Assembly: GCA_013396995.1 (NCBI GenBank)
Contig: VWZP01006004.1
Coordinates: forward strand, 707,304-771,303
Direction of reading: 5' to 3'
DNA from: Dicaeum eximium
Taxonomy: Eukaryota > Chordata > Aves > Passeriformes > Dicaeidae
DNA length: 64,000 nucleotides
The notes beneath the pieces were generated by a model. The model saw nothing but the letters and a program-made list of their open reading frames with translations, did not search any database and was not told the DNA's origin. Shown one piece after another: positions 11,757-25,870 of this stretch; the first letter of the stretch is position 1; each line of letters starts with the position of its first letter. Both the position numbers and the translations under genes were made by a program.

Positions 11757-14700
11757 AAACAGCTTTCAGTCTTACACCTCGTGACCACCCCCCCAAAAAA
11801 AAGTCATGATATGGCTCTGGGGAGGAAAAAAATAGTCTCACCACCCATACCTGCTTTTAATGATCCTCATGTCTTTTACTGAAAAGACAACACCATTTCT
11901 TGTTTTATTTCTTTTGCAGCTCATAGATTTCCCTCCAGTATCCTGGGCACCAAGAAAGCAGTAGGGACCAAATAGGAATTTTTTGAAGGGTGTAAGGGCT
12001 CCTCCCTTGCTCAGAGAAGTGCAGTGTGAGTACCAGTGTTCATGGGATTGTGGTACAGTACTCCCCATCCCACCACACTCTCCTGTTTCACTTGGGCCTG
12101 ACATCATCTCTTTCAGGCTTAAAGCTCCCTGAAATGGTGTTCTCCTGTCAGGCTCATGCTGAATACTTCAAAATACCTTGTATCAGGAGCTCAGGCTAGG
12201 AAAAAAGCTGTTCATCTCAGGAGAGATGTCTTGCAATCCCTTAAGTTGTTTTTTGGAAAGACACTGGGAAACCTATTTCTCACTTTGCTTGCTTTTGCTG
12301 CCTGCCCAAAGGCTGAGAGGGGGTGAAAATGTCTCTGAGCCCCAGAGCCCCGTTTGACTCTTTGTATACTTCAACTGGGAGGTCAGCTCAGCACTTCAGG
12401 ACTTGGAAATGCAACTTCTCAACTCAGTTTTGTCAGAAGATGGCAGGGAGATTGTGGAGATTTGACCCTGGCTGGATGTATTCCAGTACTCCTTTTGTAC
12501 AATTAACAATTCTAGCTTTGATTGTGAATAAAAATACCAGTAAAACACATGGATGAAGTGAATAAATCTCAGCTAATCAACTTGACAGCACTCCATACAG
12601 AGGTGGGAAAGAGAGGATTACTAAACAGTCTTATAGTTTCTATATAATAAAATCATAAATAAACCATGACATTTTATACTTGTGCATTCATGTCCATTAG
12701 AGAAAGAGGAAATAATGCAACTTTCACTGTTAACTACAGCTTTCCTGTCTGTTTGGGACAATATAATTTATTTTTTAATTGCTGACAGCAGAAGCACTAT
12801 CTAACCCTTCAAAATCTTGTTTTGTGTTTCCTGCTATGTGTTTGATCAAAAACTACTCTGATGGAAGTGGATTACACAGGCCCAGCCACACTGTAGGTGT
12901 TACAGTCATCACTTTGTTCCACTGCTTTGCTGTTTGGATGCATTTATGGGCTCAACAGGCTGGCTGTGGATAATTTTATCTCTTGATCCCTTACCACATT
13001 ATAAACAGCTTCTTTGTGTTAGGATAATAAGAAAAAATAACTACTTAGGGGATTTGCAAAGGAATCCATGCACCAGTTGTGTGGTAGGGACTGTGGATGC
13101 TCATTAGCACTGCCTGGTGTGGCCTCTGCACTCAGACATGTGGGATCAGGCTGTCATTTCTTCATAACCGTAGCCTGGCTAGATCCAGCCTCAAACTGCA
13201 CACCTAAAATTCATGGGGTAATCCAAATGCCACTAAATATCTCTGCAGGATTCCAATAGCCTGTCATTTTTTCAGCCACAGTAATCTGATGGTGAGTGAA
13301 TAATGTGAGTTATCACTGAATGGAAAAGAATGGGACAGCCTTAACCTGTCAGTTTAAGCCATGGGGGTACCTCTGAAAACTCCCCTGGAGAAGTCTGTCA
13401 TGTTGGCCTGTGGTGAATACCAGGTGACAGCAGGGCTGAAATGATGGTGGAAAATGTGCTTGAGATGGATAAAAATGTGAGGTTTGTTTTAGCAGTGGGG
13501 AAATCCATAGAAGGAATATTTCCAGGGTGTGATAAATACTCCTGGAGTTCAGTTCATCATTAATTTATCATAGTCTTGAAGCAAATTCCTGCTCAGAAAG
13601 TCTTGAAACTGAAGATTGCCAGAAGCTGAAAAAGGTTCTCAGGAAATGAAACCTTTTAACTTGTTTGATGCACTAGTTCCCTAAATGTCTGCTACTGGCC
13701 AACATCCAAGGCAGGTCACTGGGCTGGGACACAACCCTTGTCTTTCTGTTAGAGGCTGGACACATCCTGCAAAAGAGGCAGGGATTAAAATGCAGTTGGG
13801 CTCCCTGGATCCTGACACTGCAATTAGCACTTCTGGCTGACTGGGGCAGGTGAAGAGGAGATTCACACAGTCACCCACAGCTTCCCTGACAAAAATCAGG
13901 GCAGCAGCTCCAAGCTGTGTCGAGTGTTCTGCTGGTGCCATGGATGCCTCCACAGCAGGCGAAGCTCTCCAGCTGGCAGCACTCTGCAAGGGACACACAC
14001 AGCTTCAATGTGTCCAGGTGTAAGTATAGAAATAAAATGATTCAATTCCTCTCCTTCCCTTTACACATTTCTGTTTCAACTCAGCATTGTCTCCGCTCAA
14101 CAGCAAGACAGCTTTTTTTCCCAGATTTTAAAACACTAATCATAGGCAATTATTTCTAAAAAGATTTGCTTGCAGCAGGCAGAATTTTCTCTTAACTTGA
14201 AAGCCTTGCTTTTCTATTCTTCCTTCTGTTAAAAATTATAATAATTTTCTGTCTTATGTTCTCTACCAGCTGAAATACCTCATCTTCTGACATAGTTTGA
14301 ATCTAACTAATCTTCAATTGGAAGTTTCTTTTTTAGAAAAAGAATCTATAATAATAAAAGCTTTGCCAGCAAACACAGCAAAACAAGCAGCTGAAGCTGT
14401 TTATGTATATATATTAAAATATAATTTTGGTCCTTACGAGTCAGCAGTCTTTATTTTCTAAGGTGGTCTTATAAAATGAAATTATTTTCCACTCTTAGAA
14501 TTTCAGAACAAACCAGAGAAAGCAGATTTCATGGCACAGACACAAAGGACAAATTTATGTTGCTTTCCCACAGCTGTTTATGATCAGATAAAACCCCCAA
14601 GAATCCTGAAACCCATTTAAATCAATGGTTTCTTTCCAACACTCACATGAAATATTTCAAAATTTTGGTACAGAACTTATTTATTTTCCTATTTTCCTTT

Positions 14701-17700
14701 AAATTATCAACACTGGAATTCAATATTTATTGGCTCAGGATGAATGGTTTAATTACGCCTTAAATAAAATGATTCTACAGCTTTCAAAATTGTTCATTGA
14801 TTTAAAATTCAATTCTTGGTCCACTTCTAAACAGAATGTCAAAGTCCATTTCCCACCCTAACATTGTTTTTATATGAGCCCTGACCATAGTTTCTCTGTG
14901 CTTTACCTATTGTCTGTTCATCACTTTCCTGGAGTTGTTATCTGCTTTCCTTTCTAGGCTTTTTTCATAATATGTCATGATCTTTTTAGATCATAATATT
15001 TTGGAGGCTGGCAGTGATTCTTTACATGAGCACGGATAACCTCTCTTTTTAGAGGATCACAACATCCAGCCATGACATTTCCTATGGCATACATGAATTT
15101 ATGGGATCAGGATGCATTCTTTTCTGCAGCTTAGTGACCAGAGATGTGTTTAGTTTTGTGCTGATTAAGGCAGGCATTACCTGGGTACAAACCGGGGTCT
15201 AAACATACATTTTTAGATCCAGACTTAGAAATCTTATCAACTCTTCAGATCCTGCCTGCTTCTTAGCTGATGTGTAATAAACCTAACGATTATTTTAGAA
15301 ATGTGTGAGTCTCTTACTATAGCACCTTTGTTGGGTGAGTGTATGGATCGTTGCAATTTAGAGTGTTGATTGTTATTATTTAAATTGTACCATTTTCCAT
15401 CAGATAGGCATATTTTAGTTGTGCAGTGCCATTTGAGATGCCCTTGGGTATTTTACCTAACCCCTAGTAGGGCTGGATATCCTGTAGGCATGTGTAACTT
15501 CCCAGCCTTTCCACATATCTTGGATATCCTGGGGAGAGGATATTGGAGCATTTGGGAGAGCAGTCCTGGAGTGTCAGAACATATTTGGGGATTTCTGGCA
15601 AAGCAGCCAATTTTGCTTTCCTTCTTCTGTCATGAAGCTACAGGACTGCTGGACTCTAGGCCATGACCCCTGGCCCTGAAGTGCTCCAGATTCCCCCAGG
15701 GAAAGGCAAGCCTGCTGCTCCTCACTCCAGAATCACACCCCACAGCCTAAAGGGCCCCATTAGTAATGCATCAGTTTCCCTCAGAGGTTCTAGATTTAAA
15801 CAAAGGATTCAGTTTAGATTGAAATAGCTGTCAGGTATCCTCCACACATTGTTTCTTGGGCATCCCCCAAGAAGCAGCTTTGCCAAAAAGGGGGACTTGC
15901 TGTCTCTGCTTTCTACCAGGCTGTCTCCTCAAGGCTCACTTTTTCTTTGTCGTTAGGGTGCCAAGAGAATGCACCACTCTGAAGCACTGGCAGGCTGGAG
16001 CACTAAATGAAGGATAGCACTGGGGCTTCTCTTTACAGGAAAGTTCAAGAGAGATGAAGTACATATGTAAAAAGGGTTCCTTTGTACCCCTTTTTAGCTC
16101 TTTTTATATTCTTTCATTAGCAGTGCATTCCCTTTTCTGAGTGTGGAATAAAGTCCCATCTTCTGCATATATTGAATTGCAGCTTCTACTTTTAACATGA
16201 TTGCCCTCAATGCAAACCCGATTCATAATGATGCCTGTGGGTTTTTTAAATTTTTTTTTCCTAATAAACTTCCAATGAAACAATTACTGCTGTCATGAAC
16301 TGAAAATTCATCTGTAGAATCTGCTTCTGGGGATGCTTTTGGGGGAACTCTTTCCCTCAATGTCCTCAGCTTTCCAACGAAGATAAATATCCACATCTTG
16401 CAGCTACAGTTTTTGACTGAGTGACAGGTTAAAAGAAGTTCCCTGACAGCATTCATAACAGAAGAAGAAATTGTTCCAACAATTAGCAAAACGGACAAGT
16501 CCTTTTTATACAAAACTATTTTGCTGTCCTACTGCTAAATTGCAGCTCACACTAAGGCCCTGCAGGTTCGTTTCTTATCACAAAAGAAAAGGAGGGACCT
16601 GAAGCCAGGGCTTCATACATGAAGTGTCAGCTTCCCTTGTTTTATCCGGATTAATTTTTAAGTCACAAATGCAAGTTGAATCAAAAAAGTTGGCAGGTGC
16701 AATCTCTCTTGTAGAGATCTCAGTTCCTCAGTTTTTATATCTGAAGAAACACCTTTACACCATGTACAAAACTGTACTTAGAGAAAGGAAGTTAAAGAGC
16801 AAATGTTTGCTGGTCTCAACAGCCACTATCCAAAATCTGTGCATCAAAGAAAGAACTGAAACTGCAAGTTCTTTTGTGGAGACTACTGAGATGAAAAGCA
16901 AAGGTTACCTGCTGAGTATGCAGCTGTTTCTGGGGTGAGCTGTGTCTCAGCTGTTACCTGAGAAGGATTCTAAATACTTTAGAATCAGGTGAGAAGCTCT
17001 GCCCCCATTTCACATCCATGAGGCAAGATGGAATGGAGAGCTTCTCATACTCCCCCAGCAGTTTTTTGTAGAAGGTTTGTGCAGGTGGGATCCTCTGATG
17101 GAAGTTATGGCGCAACATTCAAAGGGCAGCACAGGCACAATGAGAGCACTGACCCCAGAGAACACAGAGGCTTTGAGAGGGAGGGGTTGACCCAAACCAA
17201 TCTCACCTTAGCTTAGCCTTTCCCAAGTTTGGCTGGTGGTGAATTGTACCCCACAACTGCCCTGAATTGCTCACAAATGCCCAGGTCCTGTGGTGCTCCT
17301 GTTACTGAGCACTGCAGGAAATCGAGGAGCATAACATGTTGAAGCATAACTATTGTTGTGGGACTGATTATAGAGAATGGTGAAGTTCTGCATGAATCAA
17401 GCAGAACTGGAGTTTGAATGAGGGTTTTGGGGTTTATTTCTTTAAACAATTCTGATTAATTCTGCTTCTGTAAGTACCAGTGGTTTACATCAAAGGGGAA
17501 CTGCTCAAGAAAATGTTTGTCCTGGAACTTTCACTGTTCAGGCTTGATTTACTTCCTTGAAGACATGAGATTGCAAGGGGAGAAAAATGACAACAGAAAG
17601 TGTGCTTTGTGTGTGATACAAGCAAGATCAGCAAAACATGCTGAGACACTTCTGGTTTTGGTGATTCTAATAACACTGATAAAATTTCTATTGGTGGCTG

Positions 17701-20700
17701 TTCATGCTCAAGAAAACCCAGGATGTGGCTAGAATAAGAAATGGCATTGGTAATTACAGTAGAAAGAGACTTCACACTTTTTCTTTTTGTATGAACTCCA
17801 ATCTGGTTTAGCTACAAAACCTTTTTTCAAGTGTTGTCTGCTACTTCAAGGGTCATGAGGATCAAATACTCTGCTCTGCTAGCACTGCCCTACTTTACAA
17901 GGAAAGTTCAGCACCTGAAAGGAAGGCAGCTTGGAAATGCAGAGGTAGCTAGAAAGGAGGTCATGGAGATCTTTTCTTTGAGGATCCAGAAAACTTTCAG
18001 ACACAGAACTGCTTCTGGACTATCACCTATAGGAGACTCTTGGGGTGGAAACTAAATTGGTGAGCAGTTGTGTAGAGAGAGCAGGATGAAGTGATGGGGA
18101 GAGGCAGTGGCTGCTACAGTTACAGAGATAAGGGACTTGGAAATTGGATTCTAGGTCCTTGTAAAGGTGGTCAGAAAGTGGAGATGGAACAAAGGTAGGT
18201 CTGAATGCTTCCAGGGATCCATGTTTCTTAAGTTTGCTGCTTTACTCCCAGGGAGAAGTGCAACTGAAAACCAAAGAAATCCCAGAGAAGCCAGTTGCAG
18301 AGCTAGGCTTGACCACCAGCCAACCAGACAGGTTCACAGAGGCAGAAGATCATCCCTGCTGCCTTTCTTTGGAGCTTTGAGAGTCTCCCAGGCTAATTCA
18401 TTTCTACCTGTGGTAATGTCCCATGGGTGTTCTCAGTTCTGGGAGGAGTGATGCCATCCTTCAGAGTGAAGATGCCAATCAATGCTGAGAGATGATAATT
18501 ATAGTTATGATTAGCTTTGAATTTCTCATTGTTCTCGAGACATATTGCTAATGAAAAGCTAAAGCAGTGCTTTTTCCCCTGAGGTAGTAGATAGTTTTCT
18601 TCCTGAATTTGTAGGCATTTAAGTGCATGGGAGATACTGTTTGCAAATGAATCACTGACACCCTTTTTTGCCTTCATAGATCCAGGCATGTCCATCCTTA
18701 TATCCATTCATAGTCTCTAAAAAATACTCAGAAATGTATTCCATTAAAGAACACAGTTTAAAAAAAAAAAAAGAGGGAGAGAGAAATGGAGACACTGAAC
18801 ACTGCTACTCTTGCAGAATGATAGAATGATTGCATGGTGAATTTTCCAAATGAATTATCTGCCCTCTCTTGCTGAGCACCAGCCATGGTGCTAAGAAAAA
18901 TATATATTCATTCCTGCTGGAATGAAGATAACAGGTTGGAATTGCTTATTTTGGCAGTACTCTGAGTTCTATTGTCCATCCCAAAATGAGGCTGCTCAGA
19001 TTTTACCAGACAAAAAAAGTGAAAACAAGCACCAAAAACGTGAAGTGGCATGGATCCAGACTGAAGTCCTGTTCCCTGTTTCTTGCTTCTGCTCACAATC
19101 CTTTTTCTGTACATATTATCAGGGTAGGGAGGGCAATGTCCAGCCACTTTCATGCTGCTTCAGGAACATCTTTATGCTGAGAGACATATGGTGGGTTAAA
19201 CTAGAGAAGATTCTGTTTGTCAGTGTTAATAAGCTTAAGGCACCAGTTTCTCAAAGAATGTGGGCCACCAGGTTTTAGAAATTACCCGGTCCAGATCTCT
19301 ATTACTTGTAGCAATAAGTGTAACTACAAGTGTTACTTGAGCTTAGACCCAAGACCTTATGAGACTAAACAGGAAGAAATAGGATGGGGGAGTTTTCTAC
19401 TTAAGGCTTGTATCACTATTTGAAGGTGTTACCCAGCCTGGATACCCAAGACCTCCTCTTTGAAGAGCAAAAGGTCTGCTTTATTTCTACCAGACACGGA
19501 AACTTGCAGAAGTCAATGCTCATCCATGCAACTGAAGAAGACAACTCAGGTCAATCAATCCATTATGATGGGATTCAAGAAAGCACACAACCCCTATTTC
19601 ATCTGAGGCTGCAACAGTTCCTGACATCTTAGAAACAAAATTTAAACATAATATAAAAGGCAAAAAGTCACAGACTGGTGTTCAGGTTTCTCTAGCATTT
19701 TTCCTTTGTGATGCCAGTGTTAAGTTTCTTTCATACGTGTTTGATCCGAGGAAGTTTTATCACAGGTTGTAAAGGTGGATGTTGTCCAAACTTTGTGTTG
19801 GTAGCTGGATGTTCCTCTTGTCTGTTAGCAAGAGGAGTGCTAGAAAGGTTATTTGCAGTGCAGAAAATAAGGGAACTTACTGACTGAAATAGATTGAGAT
19901 ATCCCTAAATCCACTTTGTATAAAGGGTATCTTTGATTTTGAGATCCATAACTGAAGAATAGTTGCTGTTATAAATGACAATATCTCAAAACACAACCCA
20001 CCAACCAAACAAACTCCAAATTTCCCAAGCCCTTGAATCTTCATTCAATTGTTTAAGTTATCTATAAAAAGTAAATAATATAGAATATATCTTTATTCTT
20101 CAGGTAGTTCTTGGTGCAGTTCTAGGGTGGAGCAAACTGATGTTACGCATAATGTTTTCTTTTTCTGAAAGGTTATGTAAACACATTTTTTTTAACTCAC
20201 CAAAGTCACCTGGAAATATTTAGGCTCTAGGCTTCTTTCTGAACACAACTTTATTGGTTTTTGCTGTAGTGTGAAACAGTAGAGCAAAATTCTCATGTTA
20301 TCTGTCTCCAACAGATTTACAATATTGCAAGATTAATTATATTAGCTGCATTTCACGACTCAGTGCATTTGTATTACCATTTCAAAAGCACAATCATTTA
20401 TCAACAGCAAACTTCGGGGCATTTACTTTCCATGCCCTGGCATTGCAAACTTCAAAGTATGTGAGCTTACCTATGAGATGTGTGTGTGTGCTCCCTTTCC
20501 CAAAGCAGCTTCAATGCTTTCAACCTCCTTCATGGGTTGGACAGTATTTTCCTGATTTGGGTATGATTGGTTGGGTCAGATTCTGATGCCCCTTTTCCCC
20601 TCAGCTTTTGATACTGTAAATTTTAAGTAATTATAATAAATAAATATAAAATGAAAAAGGAAATAATGACTGGCTAGATGTGATCTCTGGCTTCTTGTGG

Positions 20701-22683
20701 AGGTTGTCCCGAGTCACTTCATCTACTCCCCTCCCACTACAAGATTGCTTTATGTGGACTGTTCTCTACATCTTAGCTCTAATTAGCTCCCAAACAATCC
20801 TTTCTGAAAGGAGCGTCACCTAAACTTCAGCCTGTTTGAAATATATTACCTGCACTTCAACATGTTATATATTCCTCTTTCAAATTCAGGTATTTTCTTC
20901 TTTCAGACTTGATCTCTTCCTGCACTCTGGCATTAGTGTTCAAGGTACCAGAAGCATCTACACAGATATTGCTCTGATTTTACAGTAAGCTGCTGCTGAG
21001 CTCTGGACTGTCACTGTTACAGGTGGCTGGTAGTTTAAAGCTACTTCAAGTATGTCCATATTACAAGGATTCTTACGTGGCTGCAGCTAACCATGCCCTG
21101 AATTTGATCCAGTTTTCTCCTTAGCTGCTCCGATATAAAAGCCTTTAAACATTTCCAGTGCTTTCTTTGGGGCAGGGGGATGAGGGTGCTGTGTGTGCAG
21201 TGCCACAGTGCTGGCTGACTGCTGGGAATGTGAGCTGGTAGGAGGCTGACAAATTGCACGTTGTGTTTCTGTGGCTGGGTCTGGCAGGGTTTGCTATGTC
21301 AATGGCAGTGCTCTGTAAATTGCAACCTGGCTCTTGAGCACCTGTGTGGGAATAAGAAACCTCAAAATGGAGATCTGCCGTGGGAAGTGCCAGAAATCCC
21401 TATTCACTTCCCTGGTTCCTCTGATCTCTTTGAGTCCTGTGGGAGTTAAAGTTGCCCTGTGGCTCTTTTTAGAAAGTTGTGATTTCCTTTCAGTTGCCAC
21501 CTCCTTTTCTGGAGAAGGATTTATTCAAAGACATACACTGCCTACCTTTGGATACAAACACATGGATTGCCCATCTGCACACCAAGCAGTCACATGCTCA
21601 GCAATTTAAATAAAAGCCACCTGGTACTGGATAAAGTGACAATCCTATTCAACTGATAGAGGGCATAAAAAGTACTGCCTTCCCTTCTATTTTCTACTAC
21701 ATTATGGTTTGCAAATACCCATCATTCTGAACAATTCAACAACAACAAAAAGAAAGATCTGAAGCTGAAGCGGGCTGAATGCTTAAAAAAACTCATAAAT
21801 TAGTTCATGTTCATTTTGACGAAGAAGGTGGTTTGGGACTGCAGCGACTCATTTGTGTTGATGAAATTGGCTCACAAGAACCTCAGGCATGTCATTTTAC
21901 CTTGTAGAGCATCAGATTTCAATGTAAATAATCACTGTTTCATAGCACTTAACTCCTGAGGATAATGATACTAATTTAATGGTAAATCATTTTGAAACCC
22001 TGGGGAGGGACATGCACTCTATAAATATATACTGAAGGAAGAAGAAAGCTCAGGCCTGATCTCCTTTAATAGGCATGACACCACAAATTCAATTTTACTT
22101 CAATTCACAAAGATGTTGACTATGTTATGAATGCAGTTGCCCATATGTAATTTTCCCACACAAAGATTAAGAGACATGTATTTTGCCTATGAATGTCATC
22201 TTGGTGTCCCTGGGACAAAAAACATAACAGCTTCACAGTTGTGAGTTGTGCTACATCACTCAAGACCAGGCTCACCTCAGAGCACAAATGTTTACCTGTA
22301 ACAACTCATTAGCTTGTCGTGGTCAAGAAAGGTCCTGACCTGCCCATTGGTGCACTCTGTTCTTATATAGAAATTAAGTTCAGATTCTGGGAAAAGCAGT
22401 AAGATGCTGGTAAGTGTTATCATCATGCAGGGTCCAAGGAACTAGAGAGATGAAATTCCAGATATGAGATTCCAGCTGTTCACTACCCTTATTATTGCAG
22501 GAAAAACAGCCTGGATGACACAGTCAAAGAGTACAGAATCCAAAAAAAATGTATATAAGGTTAACACATTCTGTGCAGTAAGTCACTCCTTGGGTAGTGC
22601 AACTTCATATAAAGGAGGCATTTGAAAATCCACTAAAATGTTAAATGTTTTCTAACTTAGTCTTCTCTTTTTATTAATCTCTC
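11757..22683. other. Unannotated non-coding stretch, about 11 kb
   Basis: No gene recognised. Open frames reach about 118 codons (18922-19278, plus) without domain features. A 13-base A run at 18760-18772 is followed by a short GA-rich segment. A short inverted repeat, ACTTGTAG with CTACAAGT, lies at about 19303-19331. The block at about 20321-20465 is AT-rich, free of simple repeats and rich in TAAT-type cores, so it is a possible regulatory element. A (TG)n run of about five units lies near 20480. Confidence 0.5.
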
Positions 22684-22703
22684 TTTTTTTTTTTTTTTTT
22701 TTT
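22684..22703. repeat. Poly-T tract (20 T)
   Basis: Twenty uninterrupted T residues. On the minus strand this is a poly-A run and might mark the end of an old retrotransposed sequence, but no body with a known family signature is visible at higher coordinates. Confidence 0.95.
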
Positions 22704-23257
22704 GTCTATGATGTGTGAGTGCCAACATAAGGGAGCACTATAAATCACAGGAAGAAATAAATAGTCCCATTTAATCTTGCAGGGGGATATTAAACTTTCA
22801 CGACCCCTAACTTCCTATTATTCCTTCCCAGACCCATTGAATACTTCAGTAGCTTAATGCTGTGCAGGACTAAAACTGGGATTTAACTCACAGCAGATGA
22901 GGCTTAGAAAAGCAAACCCAGATGTCTATTTTCTATGTGCACACTTTCAGTCACTCTCCCATCTGACTTTTACCAAGTCTTTCTAACACTAATGAAAAAT
23001 TGTGTGACAGTTCAAGTGTGATGTGTTTCACTTCTGAGGTCATCTCATATAAGAATATATGTGCCATTGTAATTAAAAGGACCTTTGTGCTGGGTTTTGC
23101 AAAAGCAGAACGTCTTCATAAACTGTGCCTGAATTTGCTCACATGACTGTACCTTGCACTCATGAAGCTGTGCTGAATCAAGTCAGGTTTAAAAAAAAAA
23201 AACCCAGATTATTTTCCACTGTCTTTATTCTCTTGCAGGACCCATTACTGTGAGTGA

Positions 23258-23276
23258 TTAATAAACTGTTTATTAA
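23258..23276. promoter_or_regulatory. Perfect 19-bp AT-rich palindrome with forkhead/homeodomain-like cores
   Basis: The nine-base arm TTAATAAAC is followed by one T and its exact reverse complement GTTTATTAA. A third related copy (GTTAATAAA) lies just downstream, near 23282-23290. The arms contain GTTTATT, which resembles forkhead-family sites, and TTAAT, which resembles homeodomain sites. Symmetry of this length suggests dimeric factor binding or a small cruciform, but AT-rich DNA produces such structures by chance too. Confidence 0.3.
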
Positions 23277-23483
23277 CAGCAGTTAATAAAGGGGTTCTCT
23301 GGTGTCCTTGCTGTTCTCTTTAGATAACATCTAGGAGAACGAATCAAGCAATTAGCCAGTTAATGTGCTGTGCATCAGTACTTCAGATGGATGGTTGATT
23401 GTGCTCTTCCTTGCCCTGAATCACACTAGAACCATTTCACTTATCAGGGGGACAGAATTGCTTCCAGGAACACCATTCTCATT

Positions 23484-23520
23484 CATTATTTATATACATT
23501 ATTTATATATATTTATATTA
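23484..23520. repeat. AT-rich TATTTATA-type low-complexity run
   Basis: Imperfect repetition of ATTTATAT-like units over about 37 bases. It is simple AT-rich sequence without an assigned function. Confidence 0.7.
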
Positions 23521-24081
23521 CAGCAGGATTTGTTTAGATCCACTGTGTGTTGTGGATCTCCTCCTTGCTGGGAGGACACAACAGTCTGATAGACAGGGCA
23601 GTGGTTCTGGCAGCCCCAGGAGCAGTGAGAACTTCAAACACTTGGAGGAGAGAGGCTTTTGTCCCCTCATCAATGCAGAAGCTCCCACTGAGTGGGAAAA
23701 AGCAATTTAACAGGCTACCCAGTTTGCATAGAAATCATAGTTTGTCTGTAGTTTGGCCATACAAAGTTCACATCCTTGGAAGCTCAGAGGCATGCAGGAG
23801 GTACATTAGGTACAGGATTAAGACTCTCTTTATATTGTAACTGGAGGTTAGAAGAAGAGGGCAAGGCTTTGGAGGGGAAGGGAGATGAGAGGAGGTAACC
23901 AGTGAAGCTCTGAAAGGACTGGGACCTTCTTGGAGCCCCTGGCCTTCTCCAGAATGCCTGGCAATTCAGCTAACACAATCCCTTCATTTCATGCTCTGGG
24001 CCTGTCCCCATTAGAGCATTCCCCACAAAGGCAGCAAAAGGGCACAAAGGGCAGCATTATGTCTGGGAAGTAACTGGTGTG

Positions 24082-24530
24082 TCGCTGGGTCCAGCTGAAA
24101 GAGAGACAAGTGAAAACACTTCCCAGGACAATGAGAGGCCTTGTGCCTCAGGAAGCTCCCCAGTCCATTAGCATCTGTGGAGGACAATGGCCTTGTGTGG
24201 TGGAGAGCAGGAGAACGTGGCCTTGCTGGTGGCCCTGTCCGTCACTGGCTGAGGGCACAGCTCCGACAGGACGGAGCCGAAACGGGCTGATCCATGGACA
24301 AACAGCCCCAGCATCCTGCAGGGCCCGGCTGGGCTGATCCAGGATATCCAGCACCTTCTGAGCTCTGCCTGTGCAGCAGCCCAGCCTAAATTCTGTCCTT
24401 TCTGCTGGCAGGCAATCCAGGAAAGGCTTGTCCAAGGGAAGCACGGGAATGGTGGGAGTTCCCTCTGCAGCCTCAGTCCTGGGTACTTTCATCCTCAGTC
24501 AGGACAGGCACAACTGAGGTGTCCTCTTCG
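24082..24530. other. GC-richer block with weak CpG enrichment
   Basis: About ten CpG dinucleotides fall in roughly 450 bases. The densest group lies around 24231-24290, where ACGGAGCC and AAACGGGC occur. The rest of the window is strongly CpG-depleted. The block is too weak to call a CpG island. It could be a methylation-protected regulatory element, an exon of a non-coding transcript, or an older GC-rich insertion. No splice-bounded coding frame is recognisable. Confidence 0.3.
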
Positions 24531-25739
24531 TGGGCAGCTCCTGGGGAGGGTCAGCAGGCACCTTTCTCCTGCACAACTTTATACACAGCCTCCAACAGAC
24601 CTGAGTGAAAATAGGGTTGGTTTTTTTTGATAAGAAAGTGCCACATTTGCTGAACAGGAGTGGCATACGCTTTGAAAGCATTGATATTTTTCCTCCATTT
24701 GTGACAGTTTCAGCTAATTTACTCATTCTGAAAAGCACTGAAAGGCTTGGTTATGCTTTTAATAAAATAGATGTTTGGTCCATTTTAAGGTACACTGGAG
24801 TTTTCCTTTTTGAAGCAAATTTAATGCACTTTACTCTGAAATCGTTCATAGATTCCTCAAAATTCCACATTACAATACAATGTAAAGTTTGTTTTTTCAT
24901 CCATGAACCAGTTCCTCTGATCAAAAGGTTTGTTTCCTCTTTTTAAATGGCCAATTTATTTTGTGAAATCACCACCACCACTGCACAGGACCTAAAAGCT
25001 TTCAGCTTCTCTTGGGAGAGAGCTTTCTTTTGTGGAGCTCATGTTCTGTGGCCTTTTCTAAGCAGAACCCATGAAATACGCTTTGATGTTGAAGAGGTTT
25101 TGTGGAGCAATACAAAATCCTTGTCAGAAATATGGAACAGATATACCCAAGACCTGAAGCAGAAAGTTTGTCTTTAATTCTCCTTTGCAATCACTTGAAA
25201 CTGGGATGGACTTTAGTTTTATCAGGAAAATCTCCCTTTGAGAGATAAATGGATTTGTGAACCCAAATGGCCTTTACCATTTACAGGAGGTGAAAAGAAG
25301 TGTACTTTGTTAGGAAAACATGAAGTCATGTTTACATTGCATCAGTAGGGGATCCACTGTGTGTTTGACATTAAGGAGCTGAAATACACACTAGCCCTGC
25401 CTCAGGTTCTGTGCAGGGAGAGCCCATTTGGGATTGGGGTGCAGTAGGTGCATCTCCCAGTTTTGCTTTCCCTGGAAGAAGCCCAGAGAAGCACAACAAA
25501 TAGGTTCAGTTTGCCTTCATGCATCAGCTCTGATCTGACCATATGCACAAGTTTAGCTGTGCCTGATCACAAAACACATCCATGCCCATATGCACAATGT
25601 CTTGGATTCTAAGGTGTTTTGTGGGGAAATAGAAATAATTTATTCTTGGAGCCAGAGGGACCAAAACCGTCCAGTCTCACCATCAACATGTTTTCTTAAC
25701 TTTAAATAAGGTTAAGAAAGGGAGTAATTCAACCGTGGC

Positions 25740-25870
25740 AACTCTAATTGGCTACAAGTATAATCCAATAACCTAATTTCACCCATATTGTTAGTTGAGT
25801 TAATTGGACCTGCACAGCCACCAGCTAAATATATTGGTGTATGCAAATGGTGAAACTAATTTCCTTCATA
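25740..25870. promoter_or_regulatory. Candidate enhancer-like block (TAATTGG and octamer motifs)
   Basis: The segment carries TAATTGG twice (about 25746 and 25801), further TAAT cores (TAATCC, CTAATTTC), and ATGCAAAT at about 25841-25848, which matches the POU-family octamer. It lacks homopolymers and repeats. Dense homeodomain and POU cores in unique AT-rich DNA are a usual look of vertebrate developmental conserved non-coding elements. That is an impression from composition only, since conservation cannot be assessed from one sequence. Confidence 0.25.

Noticed and set aside
22684..22703. Poly-T as tail of a minus-strand processed pseudogene
   Set aside because: No spliced-gene-like or SINE-like body is recognisable on the higher-coordinate side and no target-site duplication could be identified.
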